From: Siphonobacter aquaeclarae
Lineage (GTDB): Bacteria; Bacteroidota; Bacteroidia; Cytophagales; Spirosomataceae
DNA length: 64,000 nucleotides
Assembly: GCF_900103285.1 (NCBI RefSeq)
Contig: NZ_FNGS01000002.1
Span: 598,064-662,063 of the forward strand
Direction of reading: 5' to 3'
Part shown: positions 25,117-34,418 of the stretch, piece by piece
How the letters are laid out: every line of letters starts with the position of its first letter
How positions within the stretch are numbered: position 1 is the first letter of the stretch
Notes under the pieces: generated by a model
Databases searched by the model: none
Told to the model about the DNA's origin: nothing
The model's input: the letters and a program-made list of their open reading frames with translations, nothing else
Made by a program: the position numbers and the translations under genes

Positions 25117-26952
25117 ATGCGCCGTCTTTTACTGCTGTTACTCCTTCCGCTCGGAGCCTTCTCACAGGATTCACTCCGGATTTTGTCGCCAAACGGCAAA
25201 CTGCAATTCCGCTTTTCCCTGCTTCCGGGTGGCATCCCGTCGTACGACATTACGGAAAACGGCCAGGCCGTCATTCTTCCGTCCAGGCTGGGCCTGGCAG
25301 ATAATACCAACCTGCCCTCCGGCCGGTCCTGGGACAAGAACCTGCAGGTAATCCGCACCGCCCGCCGCGAAGTCAGTACGACCTGGAAACCCGTCTGGGG
25401 TGAACGTTCCGAAATACCCGATCGCTACCGGGAACTGACCGTAACACTGCGCCATGCCGACCGGGACCGCGGTACGTTTCAGGTCGTTGCCCGGGCGTAT
25501 GACGAGGGCGTCGCATTCCGGTATTTCTTCCCGGAAGAAGGCCGTACGCAGATACTCGACCTCGGCGCGGAGCTGACGGAATTCCACTTGCCGGAAGGTA
25601 CCGAAGGCTACTGGACGGAGCGTGCCCAGACGTCCTACCGGAAGCGTCCCCTCGAAAACTGGGAGCGGGATGCGGAAATGCCGCTGACCCTCCGGCTGCC
25701 GGACAATCGCTGGGCCTGCATCGCCCAGGCCGAGCAGACCAACTACCCCCGCGCCCGCCTGAAAACCGTCGGAAAAAACCGGCTGACGACGCAGCTGTTC
25801 GGCGAAGTCACCGAGACCTCTCCCTGGGCGCTGCCCTGGCGGGTAGTGCTCACCGGCGAAAAACCGGGCGACATACTCGAACATAACTACCTGATCCTGA
25901 ACCTCAACCCTCCGAACGAACTGAAAGAAACCGCCTGGATACAACCGGGAAAAGTCATGCGGGAGGTGACGCTGTCGACCAGCGGCGCGAAGAAACTTGT
26001 CGACTTCGCCGTCGAACAAAACATTGAATACATTCACTTTGATGCGGGCTGGTACGGACATGAATACGATGCGGCATCTGACGCCACGAAGGTAAACGTA
26101 GACCCGCGCCGGAACCCGAAAAACGACCTGGACCTGCCCGCAGTAATCGCCTACGCGAAAGCAAAGGGAAAGAAAGTTATTCTCTACGTGAATCACCGTG
26201 CCTTGGAGCGGCAGCTCGATGACATCCTCCCGCTCTACCACCAATGGGGCGTTGCCGGTATCAAATTCGGATTCGTGCATACCGGTTCGCACCACTGGAC
26301 CCGCTGGCTGCACGACGCCATCCGGAAAGCCGCCCGGTACAACATGGTACTGGATATTCACGATGAATTCCGCCCCTCCGGTTTTTCCCGTACCTATCCG
26401 AACCTGCTCACACAGGAAGGTATCCGGGGTAACGAGGAGTTTCCGGATGCGACCCATAATACCGTCCTGCCCTTCACGCGGTTTATAGCCGGCGCGGCGG
26501 ATTATACCTTCTGTTTCAACGAAAAACGACTAAAAAACACGAAGGCGCACCAGCTGGCTATCTCCGTAATCTACTTCAGTCCACTGCAATACCTCTACTG
26601 GTACGGGAAGCCGGAGGATTATCCCAATCGGAAAGAAGTCGAATTCTGGAAAGACCTGCCGACGGTCTGGGACGATACCCGCGTGCTGGCAGGTACGCCC
26701 GAAGAGTTTGTGACCGTGGCCCGGCGGAAAGGCGCAAACTGGTGGATCGGCCTGATTACCAATACCTCCGCCCGCAAGCAAATCATCGGTTTCGGTTTTC
26801 TTCCGAAAGGAAAAACATACCGCGCCGTGATTCACGAAGACGACGGAAACGGCAGTATCCGCCAGCGTACCGAAACCGTGACGGCGTCCGGCTCGCTGAC
26901 TTTTGACCTGGCTCCGTCCGGAGGAGTAGCCCTGCGCCTGGAGGCCCGGTAG
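25117..26952 (+). CDS. Glycoside hydrolase family 97 (SusB-like)
   Basis: 611 residues with signal peptide (MRRLLLLLLLPLGAFSQ). The N-terminal beta-sandwich (LRILSPNGKLQFRFSL...) is followed by a catalytic barrel with YIHFDAGWYGHEYD (about 306-319), VAGIKFGFVHTGSHHW and IHDEFRPSGFSRTYPNLLTQEGIRGNEEF (about 413-441), then HNTVLPFTRFIAG. From memory of the family, retaining GH97 members have Asp where this protein has Gly in KFGF, so it looks like the inverting SusB-type group; exact residue mapping needs an alignment. Expected activity: alpha-glucosidase or related exo-hydrolase in the periplasm. Lies 67 bp after susD. Confidence 0.93.
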   Translation: MRRLLLLLLLPLGAFSQDSLRILSPNGKLQFRFSLLPGGIPSYDITENGQAVILPSRLGLADNTNLPSGRSWDKNLQVIRTARREVSTTWKPVWGERSEIPDRYRELTVTLRHADRDRGTFQVVARAYDEGVAFRYFFPEEGRTQILDLGAELTEFHLPEGTEGYWTERAQTSYRKRPLENWERDAEMPLTLRLPDNRWACIAQAEQTNYPRARLKTVGKNRLTTQLFGEVTETSPWALPWRVVLTGEKPGDILEHNYLILNLNPPNELKETAWIQPGKVMREVTLSTSGAKKLVDFAVEQNIEYIHFDAGWYGHEYDAASDATKVNVDPRRNPKNDLDLPAVIAYAKAKGKKVILYVNHRALERQLDDILPLYHQWGVAGIKFGFVHTGSHHWTRWLHDAIRKAARYNMVLDIHDEFRPSGFSRTYPNLLTQEGIRGNEEFPDATHNTVLPFTRFIAGAADYTFCFNEKRLKNTKAHQLAISVIYFSPLQYLYWYGKPEDYPNRKEVEFWKDLPTVWDDTRVLAGTPEEFVTVARRKGANWWIGLITNTSARKQIIGFGFLPKGKTYRAVIHEDDGNGSIRQRTETVTASGSLTFDLAPSGGVALRLEAR

Positions 26953-26953
26953 T

Positions 26954-28456
26954 TTATTTTTTCAGGGAATCGAGTAATTCGAGTTCGTTTTTGATTTTGG
27001 CGGGACCGTGACGAACGTCCTTCCCGATGTCCAGTACTTCTTCTTTTCCGGTTTGAAACGCCGGCCAGACGGGCAGCCCCTTTCCATTGGGGTTGCCCGT
27101 TTTCACGAAATTGACCCAATAAGCGGACATCATTTCTTCCATTTGCCGGTCTTTCGGCGTCCAGGGGCGGTTCCAGCGGTTCAGGTTATGAAAGGCGTAG
27201 GGTACTTCAGACGTATGAAAAGCGCCGAGTTCTTCCTGCTCCGGCGAGCCTGCCGGAACGTGTCCGAACGAGTACACATATACCGGCTGACTACCCGTTT
27301 TGACCTGAAGCTTCGCCCAGGTATAGTCCTGAGACGCAAACAGCGTATCCCGGAAGATTCTTGCCTGACTCTGTTTCGCTTCCGGATCCGTATTTCCCGG
27401 AAATACCGCCAGAAACGCCGGAGCTTTCGCGCCGTAGCGGGTACGGGCGTATGCCTGATACTCGTCTGCTGTTTTGACTTTGGACAGCCACGCCAGGCTG
27501 CCGTCGCCTTCCGTCCAGCCGGTGAGCAGGGTGACGTCGTTCTGACGGCCCTGTGAAAAGATAGCGGGCAGATCGGCCGGAAGTACCTCTCCGTCAATCA
27601 CGGGGCGCGGCCGGCCGCGGTATTTCTTCAGCAGCTGGTCTGCCGGGAGTTGCCGCAACGCTTTTACCGACGATACGCCAAGCGAGGCAACATACGCCTG
27701 CCCTTCTTTCTCGGCATTGGCCAGCAGGTACTCCGGCGCCGGGCGGAACAGGGACCCGCTCTCGCCGATTGCCTGCCGGAAAAGACCTTTCGCCAGCGGA
27801 GAAGCCATGAGGGTACTGACACTGAACGATCCGGCCGACTGTCCGGCAATGGTTACCCGAGCCGGGTCGCCGCCGAAAGCAGCGATATTGCGCTGTACCC
27901 ATTGCAGTGCAGCGAGCTGGTCGAGCATGCCGTAATTACCCGAGGAGCCTTCCTCCGCCGTCAGTTCGGGATGGGCCAGAAAACCGAATACGCCAACGCG
28001 GTAGTTGATCGTGACGACGACAATACCCCGCTTGGCCAGTTCCGTTCCGTCATAAATCGGCACCGATCCTGAACCGCTCGTAAACCCGCCGCCGTATATC
28101 CAGACGAGGACCGGCTTTCGTGACCGGACGTCGCTGGTCCAGACATTGAGATACAGGCAATCTTCGCCTATGGGGTCGGGTGGAATCAGAAATTCCATCG
28201 TATAGGCCGAAAACGGCACGGGAGCGGATTGCATCGGGCTTGCGGAAAAGCGGTCTGCCTTCCGGACGCCGTCCCACAGCTGGACGGGTTGAGGTGGCCG
28301 CCAGCGCCGGTCGCCCGTAGGCGGCGCAGCAAACGGAATACCTTTGAAAACCACAGGAGCGGCGCCGGTACCGGAGACCAGCCCTCCTTCGGTTCGGACC
28401 ACCGTCTGCGCCTGAGCGAAAGAAGTCAGGAGCAACAGAGCCAGGATGCGTTTCAT
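26954..28456 (-). CDS. Carboxylesterase, type B
   Basis: 500 residues with signal peptide ending AQAQ (about 17). Alpha/beta-hydrolase of the cholinesterase/carboxylesterase type B family: FKGIPFAAPPTGDRRWRPPQP (about 38-58), EDCLYLNVWTS, the oxyanion segment YGGGFTSGSG, and nucleophile elbow GQSAGS (Ser near 206). The expected Glu and His follow in the C-terminal half (GAFHTSEVPYAF near 405-416). Likely periplasmic de-esterification of a plant-type or xenobiotic ester. It ends 1 bp from the GH97 stop, so the two genes converge without room for a separate terminator. Confidence 0.94.
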   Translation of the reverse strand: MKRILALLLLTSFAQAQTVVRTEGGLVSGTGAAPVVFKGIPFAAPPTGDRRWRPPQPVQLWDGVRKADRFSASPMQSAPVPFSAYTMEFLIPPDPIGEDCLYLNVWTSDVRSRKPVLVWIYGGGFTSGSGSVPIYDGTELAKRGIVVVTINYRVGVFGFLAHPELTAEEGSSGNYGMLDQLAALQWVQRNIAAFGGDPARVTIAGQSAGSFSVSTLMASPLAKGLFRQAIGESGSLFRPAPEYLLANAEKEGQAYVASLGVSSVKALRQLPADQLLKKYRGRPRPVIDGEVLPADLPAIFSQGRQNDVTLLTGWTEGDGSLAWLSKVKTADEYQAYARTRYGAKAPAFLAVFPGNTDPEAKQSQARIFRDTLFASQDYTWAKLQVKTGSQPVYVYSFGHVPAGSPEQEELGAFHTSEVPYAFHNLNRWNRPWTPKDRQMEEMMSAYWVNFVKTGNPNGKGLPVWPAFQTGKEEVLDIGKDVRHGPAKIKNELELLDSLKK

Positions 28457-28655
28457 GGGTTCAGCCGATTAAGTGGAGGAAAGATACGCCTTTTTCCGGA
28501 CAGCCTCGTTTTTGTGTTTTTGGCAATCAAATCCTATTTTCTTTATTAGAATTTCATTAGAACAGGCAAAATCACAACCATTTCCCCAAAAATTGAGTTA
28601 CTTTTTTACAAACAAATCATCCGGCAACCAATCTCCCCGGAAAACCGATTGCTTT

Positions 28656-29897
28656 ATGGAGTTATACTACACCTTTTCTGTTCTCATTGTGCTGTCGGCG
28701 GTGTTCGCGTACCTGAACCTCCGCTTTCTGAAACTTCCGGCAACGATCGGTATAATGGTCATCGCCATGGTCGCATCGGTCTTCCTCGTCGCCGCAGGTA
28801 AATACAATCCGGGCTTATTTGAGCACGCCGTCGGGTTTCTCGGCCGGGTCAACCTGGAAGAAATCCTGATGGGAGCCATGCTCAACTTCCTGCTTTTTGC
28901 CGGGGCGATTCATATTCACATGGACGACCTCAAAGAGCAAAAACGTTTTGTCATTGTGTTCTCGACGGTGAGTGTGCTGCTGTCGACCTTCGCCGTCGGC
29001 GCCATGCTCTATTATGCCCTTCAGTGGCTTGGAATGGACATTCCGCTGATCCAGTGTCTCGTCTTCGGAGCGCTGATTTCACCGACCGACCCGATTGCGG
29101 TACTGGGTATCCTGAAGGCGGCGGGCGTACCGAAGTCGCTCGAAACCAAGATCGCCGGCGAGTCGCTTTTCAACGACGGCGTCGCGGTAGTCGTCTTCGT
29201 CACCCTCCTCGAAATGGCCCGCCAGAGTACCACGCATATTTCACTCAGTGCCGTATCGGTTCTTCTGGCGAAAGAAGCGCTGGGCGGTCTGGCCGTCGGG
29301 CTGCTGCTTGGTTTCGCAGGTTCCAGAGCGATGAAGGTCATCGACGACTACAAAGTTGCTGTCCTGATTACCCTTGCCATCGTCATGGGCGGGTACCTCC
29401 TCTCCCAGGCCATGCATATTTCCGGCCCGCTCACAATGGTTGCGGCGGGTCTGGTGGTCGGCAACTACGGAAAAGCCCGTGCGATGTCGGAAGTGACCCA
29501 GGACTACCTTGAGAAATTCTGGGAGCTGATTGATGAAATCATGAATGCCTGTCTCTTCCTGCTGATCGGATTCGAACTGCTGCTGATTCCGGATCTGGGA
29601 CGGTACTGGCAGATCGGTCTGCTGGCAATTGCCATCGTGCTGCTCGCCAGGTACTTGTCGATAAAGGGTCCGGCGGTATTGATTCCGTTCCGGGAAAAAC
29701 TGGACCGTAAGTCCATCGTTATCCTGGTATGGGGCGGCCTGCGCGGTGGAGTATCGGTAGCGCTGGCGCTGTCGATCGACGAGGCGCTGAACAAGAATCT
29801 CTTTCTGGCCATCACCTACTTCGTCGTTGTATTCTCTCTTATTGTGCAGGGATTGACGGTAGGCCGCCTCACCCGCGCCGAACCTGCCATCCCATAA
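28656..29897 (+). CDS. CPA1-family Na+(K+)/H+ antiporter
   Basis: 413 residues from the ATG at 28656; the frame is open further upstream but the added sequence is not membrane-like. About twelve hydrophobic helices. Seen: the ion-binding region FGALISPTDPIAVLGILKAAGVP (Asp in TDP, about 125-147), then KIAGESLFNDGVAVVVFVTLL with the Asn-Asp pair, and a late VWGGLRGGVSVALALSI helix with conserved Arg. All are typical of CPA1 NhaP/NHE exchangers. Exports Na+ or K+ against H+ for pH and salt homeostasis. No regulatory C-terminal tail. Followed by an excellent terminator. Confidence 0.94.
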   Translation: MELYYTFSVLIVLSAVFAYLNLRFLKLPATIGIMVIAMVASVFLVAAGKYNPGLFEHAVGFLGRVNLEEILMGAMLNFLLFAGAIHIHMDDLKEQKRFVIVFSTVSVLLSTFAVGAMLYYALQWLGMDIPLIQCLVFGALISPTDPIAVLGILKAAGVPKSLETKIAGESLFNDGVAVVVFVTLLEMARQSTTHISLSAVSVLLAKEALGGLAVGLLLGFAGSRAMKVIDDYKVAVLITLAIVMGGYLLSQAMHISGPLTMVAAGLVVGNYGKARAMSEVTQDYLEKFWELIDEIMNACLFLLIGFELLLIPDLGRYWQIGLLAIAIVLLARYLSIKGPAVLIPFREKLDRKSIVILVWGGLRGGVSVALALSIDEALNKNLFLAITYFVVVFSLIVQGLTVGRLTRAEPAIP

Positions 29898-29937
29898 ATG
29901 AGGGATTGCCTCCCTCCCGGCACCTGCTCAACTTTAC

Positions 29938-29967
29938 TCCCCCGGACCACCTCCGGGGGATTTTTTT
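29938..29967 (+). terminator. Terminator of the antiporter gene
   Basis: Perfect 9-bp stem TCCCCCGGA (29938-29946) with TCCGGGGGA (29952-29960), 5-nt loop, then T7. Confidence 0.95.
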
Positions 29968-29990
29968 GTTCAACCTTCTTCTGCGAAACA

Positions 29991-30902
29991 ATGAAACTTC
30001 AGCTTACGCTCGATGTATTCAGCGGACGACCAAACCCGACGCTGACGCTGGAAGGCCGCGAAGCCGCCGATTTTCTCCGGCGGGCCGAACCGACCGGAAA
30101 GCTTTCTGCCCGAAAAGAAGAACTCCCCTTCCGGCTCGGGTACCGCGGCATTATCGTCGAACAACTCGACGAGCCCGCTGCCGGTTTCCCGGCACTTTTT
30201 ACCCTGACGCCGGAGCGGATATACAGCGAGGAACTAACGGCCGAAGCATCCGATAAGGGAGCTGAGTCGTTTCTGCTCGACCGGCTCTCCGGCTTCCGGA
30301 ATACGCGGGGGCTGGGGCGTGGTTTCCGGGATTTTTTGCGGGATGATATGGCAGCCAGACGAAAGGAATTCGAAACCATCGGTCACCGCGTCTTTGATCC
30401 GCCGATCCTCGAAATACTGCAACCCTGCAGCTGCGCGCCGCTTTATGAGCCCGCCTGGTGGAACGTACCCACTATTCAGCCCCGCAATAATTGCTACAAC
30501 TATGCCACCAACTACCGCTCCGACAGCTATGCTCAGCCCGGGCGCGCCGCCGGAGCGATGTATACCAACTATACCAGCTGCGTCGTTCCGGCGGGGCAGC
30601 GTAGTGTGCGGGACGGCGCGATAGCCGATTGCCTCATCGATACCCCCAATGCCAATAACGTCTGCCCGAAAGATGGTCACCTGGTGGCGCTCGTTATCGC
30701 TCCCGGGCCTGCATTCAAGGATTTTCACTGGTACCGGAAGGGCAAAAACGGACGATGGTCACACAAGCCGGGCGGCGGCGCCGTCACTCACCTCGACAAT
30801 TCGGGCGCCGTCATTACCGATCCCCGAACGGCCAACCGGGGGTACTACACGCAATTTTGTACCTTCATGAAGGTCATGCACGGACATATCAAAATCAACT
30901 GA
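29991..30902 (+). CDS. FSGRPNP-motif protein with a candidate Cys/His hydrolase domain
   Basis: 303 residues from the ATG at 29991, no signal peptide. Two parts. Residues 1-60 carry LDVFSGRPNP (8-16) and RLGYRG (48-53), shared with the next gene. Residues about 160-303 contain RNNCYNYATN (Cys168), PKDGHLVALVI (His230), DFHWYRKGKNGRWSHKPGG (His246, His258) and LDNSGAVITDPRTANRG (Asp269, Asp277). The order Cys, Gly-His, then polar residue, together with the NxCYNYA start, suggests a papain/NlpC-like fold, but no family name can be given with confidence. Additional Cys at 146, 148, 197, 214, 225 and 290. Confidence 0.8.
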   Translation: MKLQLTLDVFSGRPNPTLTLEGREAADFLRRAEPTGKLSARKEELPFRLGYRGIIVEQLDEPAAGFPALFTLTPERIYSEELTAEASDKGAESFLLDRLSGFRNTRGLGRGFRDFLRDDMAARRKEFETIGHRVFDPPILEILQPCSCAPLYEPAWWNVPTIQPRNNCYNYATNYRSDSYAQPGRAAGAMYTNYTSCVVPAGQRSVRDGAIADCLIDTPNANNVCPKDGHLVALVIAPGPAFKDFHWYRKGKNGRWSHKPGGGAVTHLDNSGAVITDPRTANRGYYTQFCTFMKVMHGHIKIN

Positions 30903-30903
30903 T

Positions 30904-31251
30904 TTGAAAAAAGGAAAGGTTACCCTGCTGGTCTTCTCCGGCCGGCCCGATCCGGTCTGGATACTAGGACGTCTGACGGAAAAGGCCCTCGAACACTACT
31001 GGCAAACCCTTGATGCGGCGCCGGGTATGCCCGAACCCGCTCCGGACGGCCTGGGATACCGGGGTTTTCTGGTGGAAACCGGCGACGATACCTGGTTTGT
31101 TTTCCGCGGAATGGTATCCCGCCATACCGCCGGCGGAAAGACCGTCCGGGCGGACCATACCCGGGAAGTAGAGCGTACCCTCCTGTTGTCAGCCCCTGCC
31201 GAGTGGCAGGAGCTGACACGGGAGCTGCTCCGAACCGAACTGGGAGAATAA
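30904..31251 (+). CDS. Small FSGRPDP-motif protein, TTG start
   Basis: 115 residues. It begins at TTG, one base after the previous gene's TGA; no ATG is available in frame before the conserved core. Residues 7-54 (TLLVFSGRPDP, then LGYRGFLVE) repeat the N-terminal module of the gene before it, and the rest (WFVFRGMVSRHTAGG, then a helical tail) continues the same module without the Cys/His domain. It looks like a stand-alone copy of that module, either a domain duplication or an accessory/inhibitor partner (inference). Function unknown. Confidence 0.75.
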   Translation: MKKGKVTLLVFSGRPDPVWILGRLTEKALEHYWQTLDAAPGMPEPAPDGLGYRGFLVETGDDTWFVFRGMVSRHTAGGKTVRADHTREVERTLLLSAPAEWQELTRELLRTELGE

Positions 31252-31279
31252 AAACGAAGGCCGGAGTAACCGGCCTTCG
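31251..31279 (-). terminator. Terminator of the molybdenum hydroxylase operon
   Basis: Perfect 10-bp stem CGAAGGCCGG (31255-31264) with CCGGCCTTCG (31270-31279), followed on the minus strand by TTTTTATT. Located between convergent genes ending at 31251 (+) and 31282 (-). Confidence 0.9.
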
Positions 31280-31281
31280 AC

Positions 31282-33372
31282 TCAGAATGTAGCTTCTTTC
31301 AGTTCTTCGAGGAAGGGCTGCTGCCGGAGGCGCTTGCCCGTCGCCGCGAAAATCGCGTTGGCAACACTCCCGCCCGTGGGTGGTAGTGCCGGTTCTCCCA
31401 GGCCCGTTGGATCGATGCCGTTATCGACGAAATGGACCTCTACTTCCGGAATTTCATTCATCCGGATGAGGCGGTAAGTATTGAAGTTCTTTTGCTCCGG
31501 CGCTCCGTCCCGGAAGGTCAGGTTGCCGAACATCGCGTGGCCAAAGCCGTCTACCACGCTGCCGATGACCTGCTGGCGGGCGCCGCTTTGATTGACCACT
31601 ACCCCGCAATCCACCGCAGCAACTACCTTTTTCAGCGAAGGGCCTTCCTTGGTAGCGACCACTTCCGCAACCTGCGCCACGTAGGAATTGTGGGAAAAAT
31701 ACACGCTGAAACCCTGCCCTTTTTTCTTACCCCAACCCGATTTTTCGGCGGCCAGCTGGATAACGGCCTTCATCCGGTCGATGTCATATTTGATCGCGCC
31801 AACCGGTTTGGCTTTGGCTTTTTCCAGCAAATCGAGCCGGAAACGCACCGGGTCCTTTCCTGCCGCAGCCGCTACTTCATCGAGAAAAGCCTGCTCGGCA
31901 AAAGCGAGAAAATTCGTAATCGGCGCGCGCCACGGCCCGGTCGTAATCGGGGATTTCTGGTCGACGCTGTCGATCAGCAGGTTATCTACCGCACCGGAAG
32001 GAAAGTTATCCTCGCGGGTAGAGTTTCCGACATTGAATCCGGCGCCGCGCAGGCGATAGCCGACGAGGTTATTGCCGGCATCAAGCGCGGCTTCAAAACG
32101 GTAGCGAACCGCCGGACGGTAGCTGCCGCCGGTCATATCGTCTTCGCGCGTCCAGATTACTTTGACGGGCGCCTTGATGAGGCTCGATAGCTCGGCGGCT
32201 TCCAGCACGTAGTCGGCTTTCAGCCGTCGTCCAAAACCTCCGCCCATGCGGGTCAGGGTTACGGTAACCTTTTCCGGCGGGATTCCGAGAAGTTTGGCGG
32301 TCTCGTTCCGGGCCAGCTCTGGTGTCTGCGTCGAACCGACCAGCTCCACGCCATCCGGGCGGACGTGCGCAAAGAAGTTCATCGGCTCCAGCGGATTATG
32401 CGGAAGGAATGGGCACTGGTACTCGGCCCGGACGACCTTCGCCGCAGTCCGGAACGCCGCGTCGGGGTCGCCGTCCTTGCGGCGGACTGTCGCCTCCGGG
32501 CTGTCAAGCAGCGTTTTCAGGATCCGGTTGTGATCGGCTGTACTTTCCAGCGGCGCTTCCTTTTCGTATTCAATTTTGACGGCTTCCCGGGCCTTTTTGA
32601 CCTGCCAGGTAGATTTTCCGACGATGGCGACGTTGTTTTTAAACGTCACTACGTCGACAATACCGGGCATCGCCTTCGCCGCCGCCGCATCTACCGATTT
32701 GATTTTCAACCCAAAAGCCGCCGGTCGCTGTATCATCGCGAACAGCATTCCTTCCCGGTAAAAATCAATCCCGAAAAGCGGTTTTCCAGTCAGAATAGCC
32801 GGATTATCAATGTTTTTGACCTGTTGCCGGATAAGGCGAAAATCTTTCCGGTCTTTCAACGGTACTTCTGCCGGAACCGGCAGGCGGGCCGCTTCGTCCG
32901 CCAATTCTCCGTAGCTCAGCTTCTTTGAATTGTGCCGGACAAAACCGTTTTCGGTCGTGCATTCCGACGCCGGAACCTGCCAGCGTTTGGCAGCGGCATC
33001 GATCAGCATACGCCGGGCCGTCGCGCCGGCCTTCCGCAGCCGCTGCCAGGAGTGACGGATCGACCCGCTGCCTCCTGCTACCTGGCGTTCAAAATTTTTC
33101 GTATCGAGTGCGGCCTGGATCACGCGGACCTGCTTCCAATCTACGTCCAGCTCCTCCGCCACGATCATCGGAAAGGAGGTTTTGATCCCCTGCCCCACTT
33201 CGGGATTGGGTGACAAAATCGACACCACGCCGTCTGCCGCGATGGACAGGTATGCGTTGAAGGCGCCCGGCGCCCCCGCAAGCGCTTCGGCTTCGGACCA
33301 GGAAAAGCCCAGCATGAGGCCTCCGCCCGCGGAAGCCATTACTTTCAGAAAAGTACGTCTGTTGGCAGTCAT
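31282..33372 (-). CDS. Molybdopterin-binding large subunit, isoquinoline-oxidoreductase (IorB) type
   Basis: 696 residues. The ATG at 33372 opens a twin-arginine signal (TANRRTFLKVMASAGGGLMLGF); the frame is open further upstream but there overlaps the small-subunit gene. Xanthine-oxidase-family molybdenum hydroxylase: NPEVGQGIKTSFPMIVAEELDVDW (about 57-80), RMGGGFGRRLKADYVLEAAEL, REDDMTGGSYRP, and C-terminal GLGEPALPPTGGSVANAIF (about 656-675), which carries the catalytic Glu. Uses Mo-cytosine-dinucleotide-type cofactor to hydroxylate N-heterocycles or aldehydes in the periplasm. Forms an operon with its [2Fe-2S] subunit (5-bp gap). Confidence 0.94.
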   Translation of the reverse strand: MTANRRTFLKVMASAGGGLMLGFSWSEAEALAGAPGAFNAYLSIAADGVVSILSPNPEVGQGIKTSFPMIVAEELDVDWKQVRVIQAALDTKNFERQVAGGSGSIRHSWQRLRKAGATARRMLIDAAAKRWQVPASECTTENGFVRHNSKKLSYGELADEAARLPVPAEVPLKDRKDFRLIRQQVKNIDNPAILTGKPLFGIDFYREGMLFAMIQRPAAFGLKIKSVDAAAAKAMPGIVDVVTFKNNVAIVGKSTWQVKKAREAVKIEYEKEAPLESTADHNRILKTLLDSPEATVRRKDGDPDAAFRTAAKVVRAEYQCPFLPHNPLEPMNFFAHVRPDGVELVGSTQTPELARNETAKLLGIPPEKVTVTLTRMGGGFGRRLKADYVLEAAELSSLIKAPVKVIWTREDDMTGGSYRPAVRYRFEAALDAGNNLVGYRLRGAGFNVGNSTREDNFPSGAVDNLLIDSVDQKSPITTGPWRAPITNFLAFAEQAFLDEVAAAAGKDPVRFRLDLLEKAKAKPVGAIKYDIDRMKAVIQLAAEKSGWGKKKGQGFSVYFSHNSYVAQVAEVVATKEGPSLKKVVAAVDCGVVVNQSGARQQVIGSVVDGFGHAMFGNLTFRDGAPEQKNFNTYRLIRMNEIPEVEVHFVDNGIDPTGLGEPALPPTGGSVANAIFAATGKRLRQQPFLEELKEATF

Positions 33373-33377
33373 GTCGG

Positions 33378-33842
33378 TTACTTTTTCGGTCGTGAAGCAG
33401 CCAGGTGAATAGCCTCCCGTATGCGGTGGTAAGTACCACAGCGGCAGAGGTTTCCGGACATAGCGGTTTCGATTTCGGCGTCGGTAGGCTTCGGATTTTT
33501 CCGGAGAAAAGCAGCGGCCGTCATGATCTGGCCTGCCTGGCAGTAGCCGCACTGCGGCACGTCGGCTTCGTCCCAGGCTTTCTGGACGGGATGATCTCCC
33601 TGTACAGAAAGTCCCTCGATAGTCGTAATCCGGGCGTTCGTTACAGCCGATACCGGCAGGACGCAGGAGCGGGTTGCTTCCCCGTTGACGTGTACCGTAC
33701 AGGCTCCGCACATGGCCATCCCGCATCCGAATTTGGTCCCGGTCAGCCCGAGATGGTCGCGTAGCACCCAGAGGAGGGGCGTATCCGGATCGGCTTCGGT
33801 CTGGTACGTCCGCTCGTTGATTTTCAGCTTGATAAGAGACAT
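33378..33842 (-). CDS. [2Fe-2S] small subunit of the molybdenum hydroxylase (IorA type)
   Basis: 154 residues from the ATG at 33842. N-terminal plant-type ferredoxin domain ([24 protein letters not shown], four Cys at about 41-64) and C-terminal [2Fe-2S] domain ([11 protein letters not shown] and [14 protein letters not shown], about 100-145). It passes electrons from the Mo site; no flavin subunit or cytochrome gene is adjacent, as is usual for the isoquinoline 1-oxidoreductase subtype. It has no signal peptide and is presumably co-exported with the TAT-signal large subunit. Confidence 0.95.
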   Translation of the reverse strand: MSLIKLKINERTYQTEADPDTPLLWVLRDHLGLTGTKFGCGMAMCGACTVHVNGEATRSCVLPVSAVTNARITTIEGLSVQGDHPVQKAWDEADVPQCGYCQAGQIMTAAAFLRKNPKPTDAEIETAMSGNLCRCGTYHRIREAIHLAASRPKK

Positions 33843-33969
33843 CGTCTTGTTGCTTTCGCGGCTGCCGGGAGGCGGGCCGCAGAGAGGTTGCAGCGTTGTT
33901 TCAGTCAAGTTAGCCGATCGGCCTATCCCCTCCAAACAAACCGAGATCACCACCGGGGATTCGTCGACA

Positions 33970-34311
33970 TCACGAAACGAAGTCTTCCCGCATGGGTGAA
34001 AATACGTCTACCAGTATCCCTTCTTCCAGGCATACGGCGCCGTGAACGGCCGAGGGCGGAATGAAATACACATCTCCTTCCCGCAATACCTGCTTTTCTT
34101 CTCCGACGGTTATCTCAAATGCACCTTTGGCCACATAGCTGATCTGCCGGTGTACATGGTGGTGCAGGGCGCCGATACCTCCGGCATCAAAGGCAACTAC
34201 AACCAGCATTACGTGGTCATCGTAGCTGAGAATTTTGCGGCGCAGCCCTCCGCCCAGCTCCTCCCAGGGAACTTCTTCAGAATGGGTAAACAATCGTTCG
34301 CGTGCGTTCAT
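33970..34311 (-). CDS. Cupin-domain protein
   Basis: 113 residues forming a single cupin barrel: motif 1 [21 protein letters not shown] (His-rich metal site, about 48-68) and motif 2 [15 protein letters not shown] (about 79-93, with the fourth metal His). Small cupins of this kind bind a metal and act as isomerases, dioxygenases or sensors; substrate unknown. It reads toward the molybdenum hydroxylase pair, 127 bp away, with the DUF1348 gene's terminator upstream, so it is probably its own unit. Confidence 0.88.
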   Translation of the reverse strand: MNARERLFTHSEEVPWEELGGGLRRKILSYDDHVMLVVVAFDAGGIGALHHHVHRQISYVAKGAFEITVGEEKQVLREGDVYFIPPSAVHGAVCLEEGILVDVFSPMREDFVS

Positions 34312-34384
34312 GAGCTATTATGGCAGGTTATCGGGTATCTGATCGACGGCATTCCGTTCCTGCCTCCCTGCAAAAAAGCGAAAC

Positions 34385-34416
34385 AAACGCCGGTCCGGAT
34401 AGCAGACCGGCGTTTT
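34385..34416 (-). terminator. Terminator of the DUF1348 gene
   Basis: Stem AAACGCCGGTC (34385-34395) with GACCGGCGTTT (34405-34415), starting 3 bp past the stop at 34419; T-rich on the minus strand. Confidence 0.85.
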
Positions 34417-34418
34417 CC

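Noticed and set aside
29898-29990. Extended N-terminus of the FSGRPNP protein
   Set aside because: The extension would be translated through the antiporter's terminator; the ATG at 29991 precedes the conserved module directly.
33373-33726. N-terminal extension of the molybdopterin subunit to 814 residues
   Set aside because: The extension overlaps the [2Fe-2S] subunit gene in another frame, and the ATG at 33372 gives an immediate twin-arginine signal.
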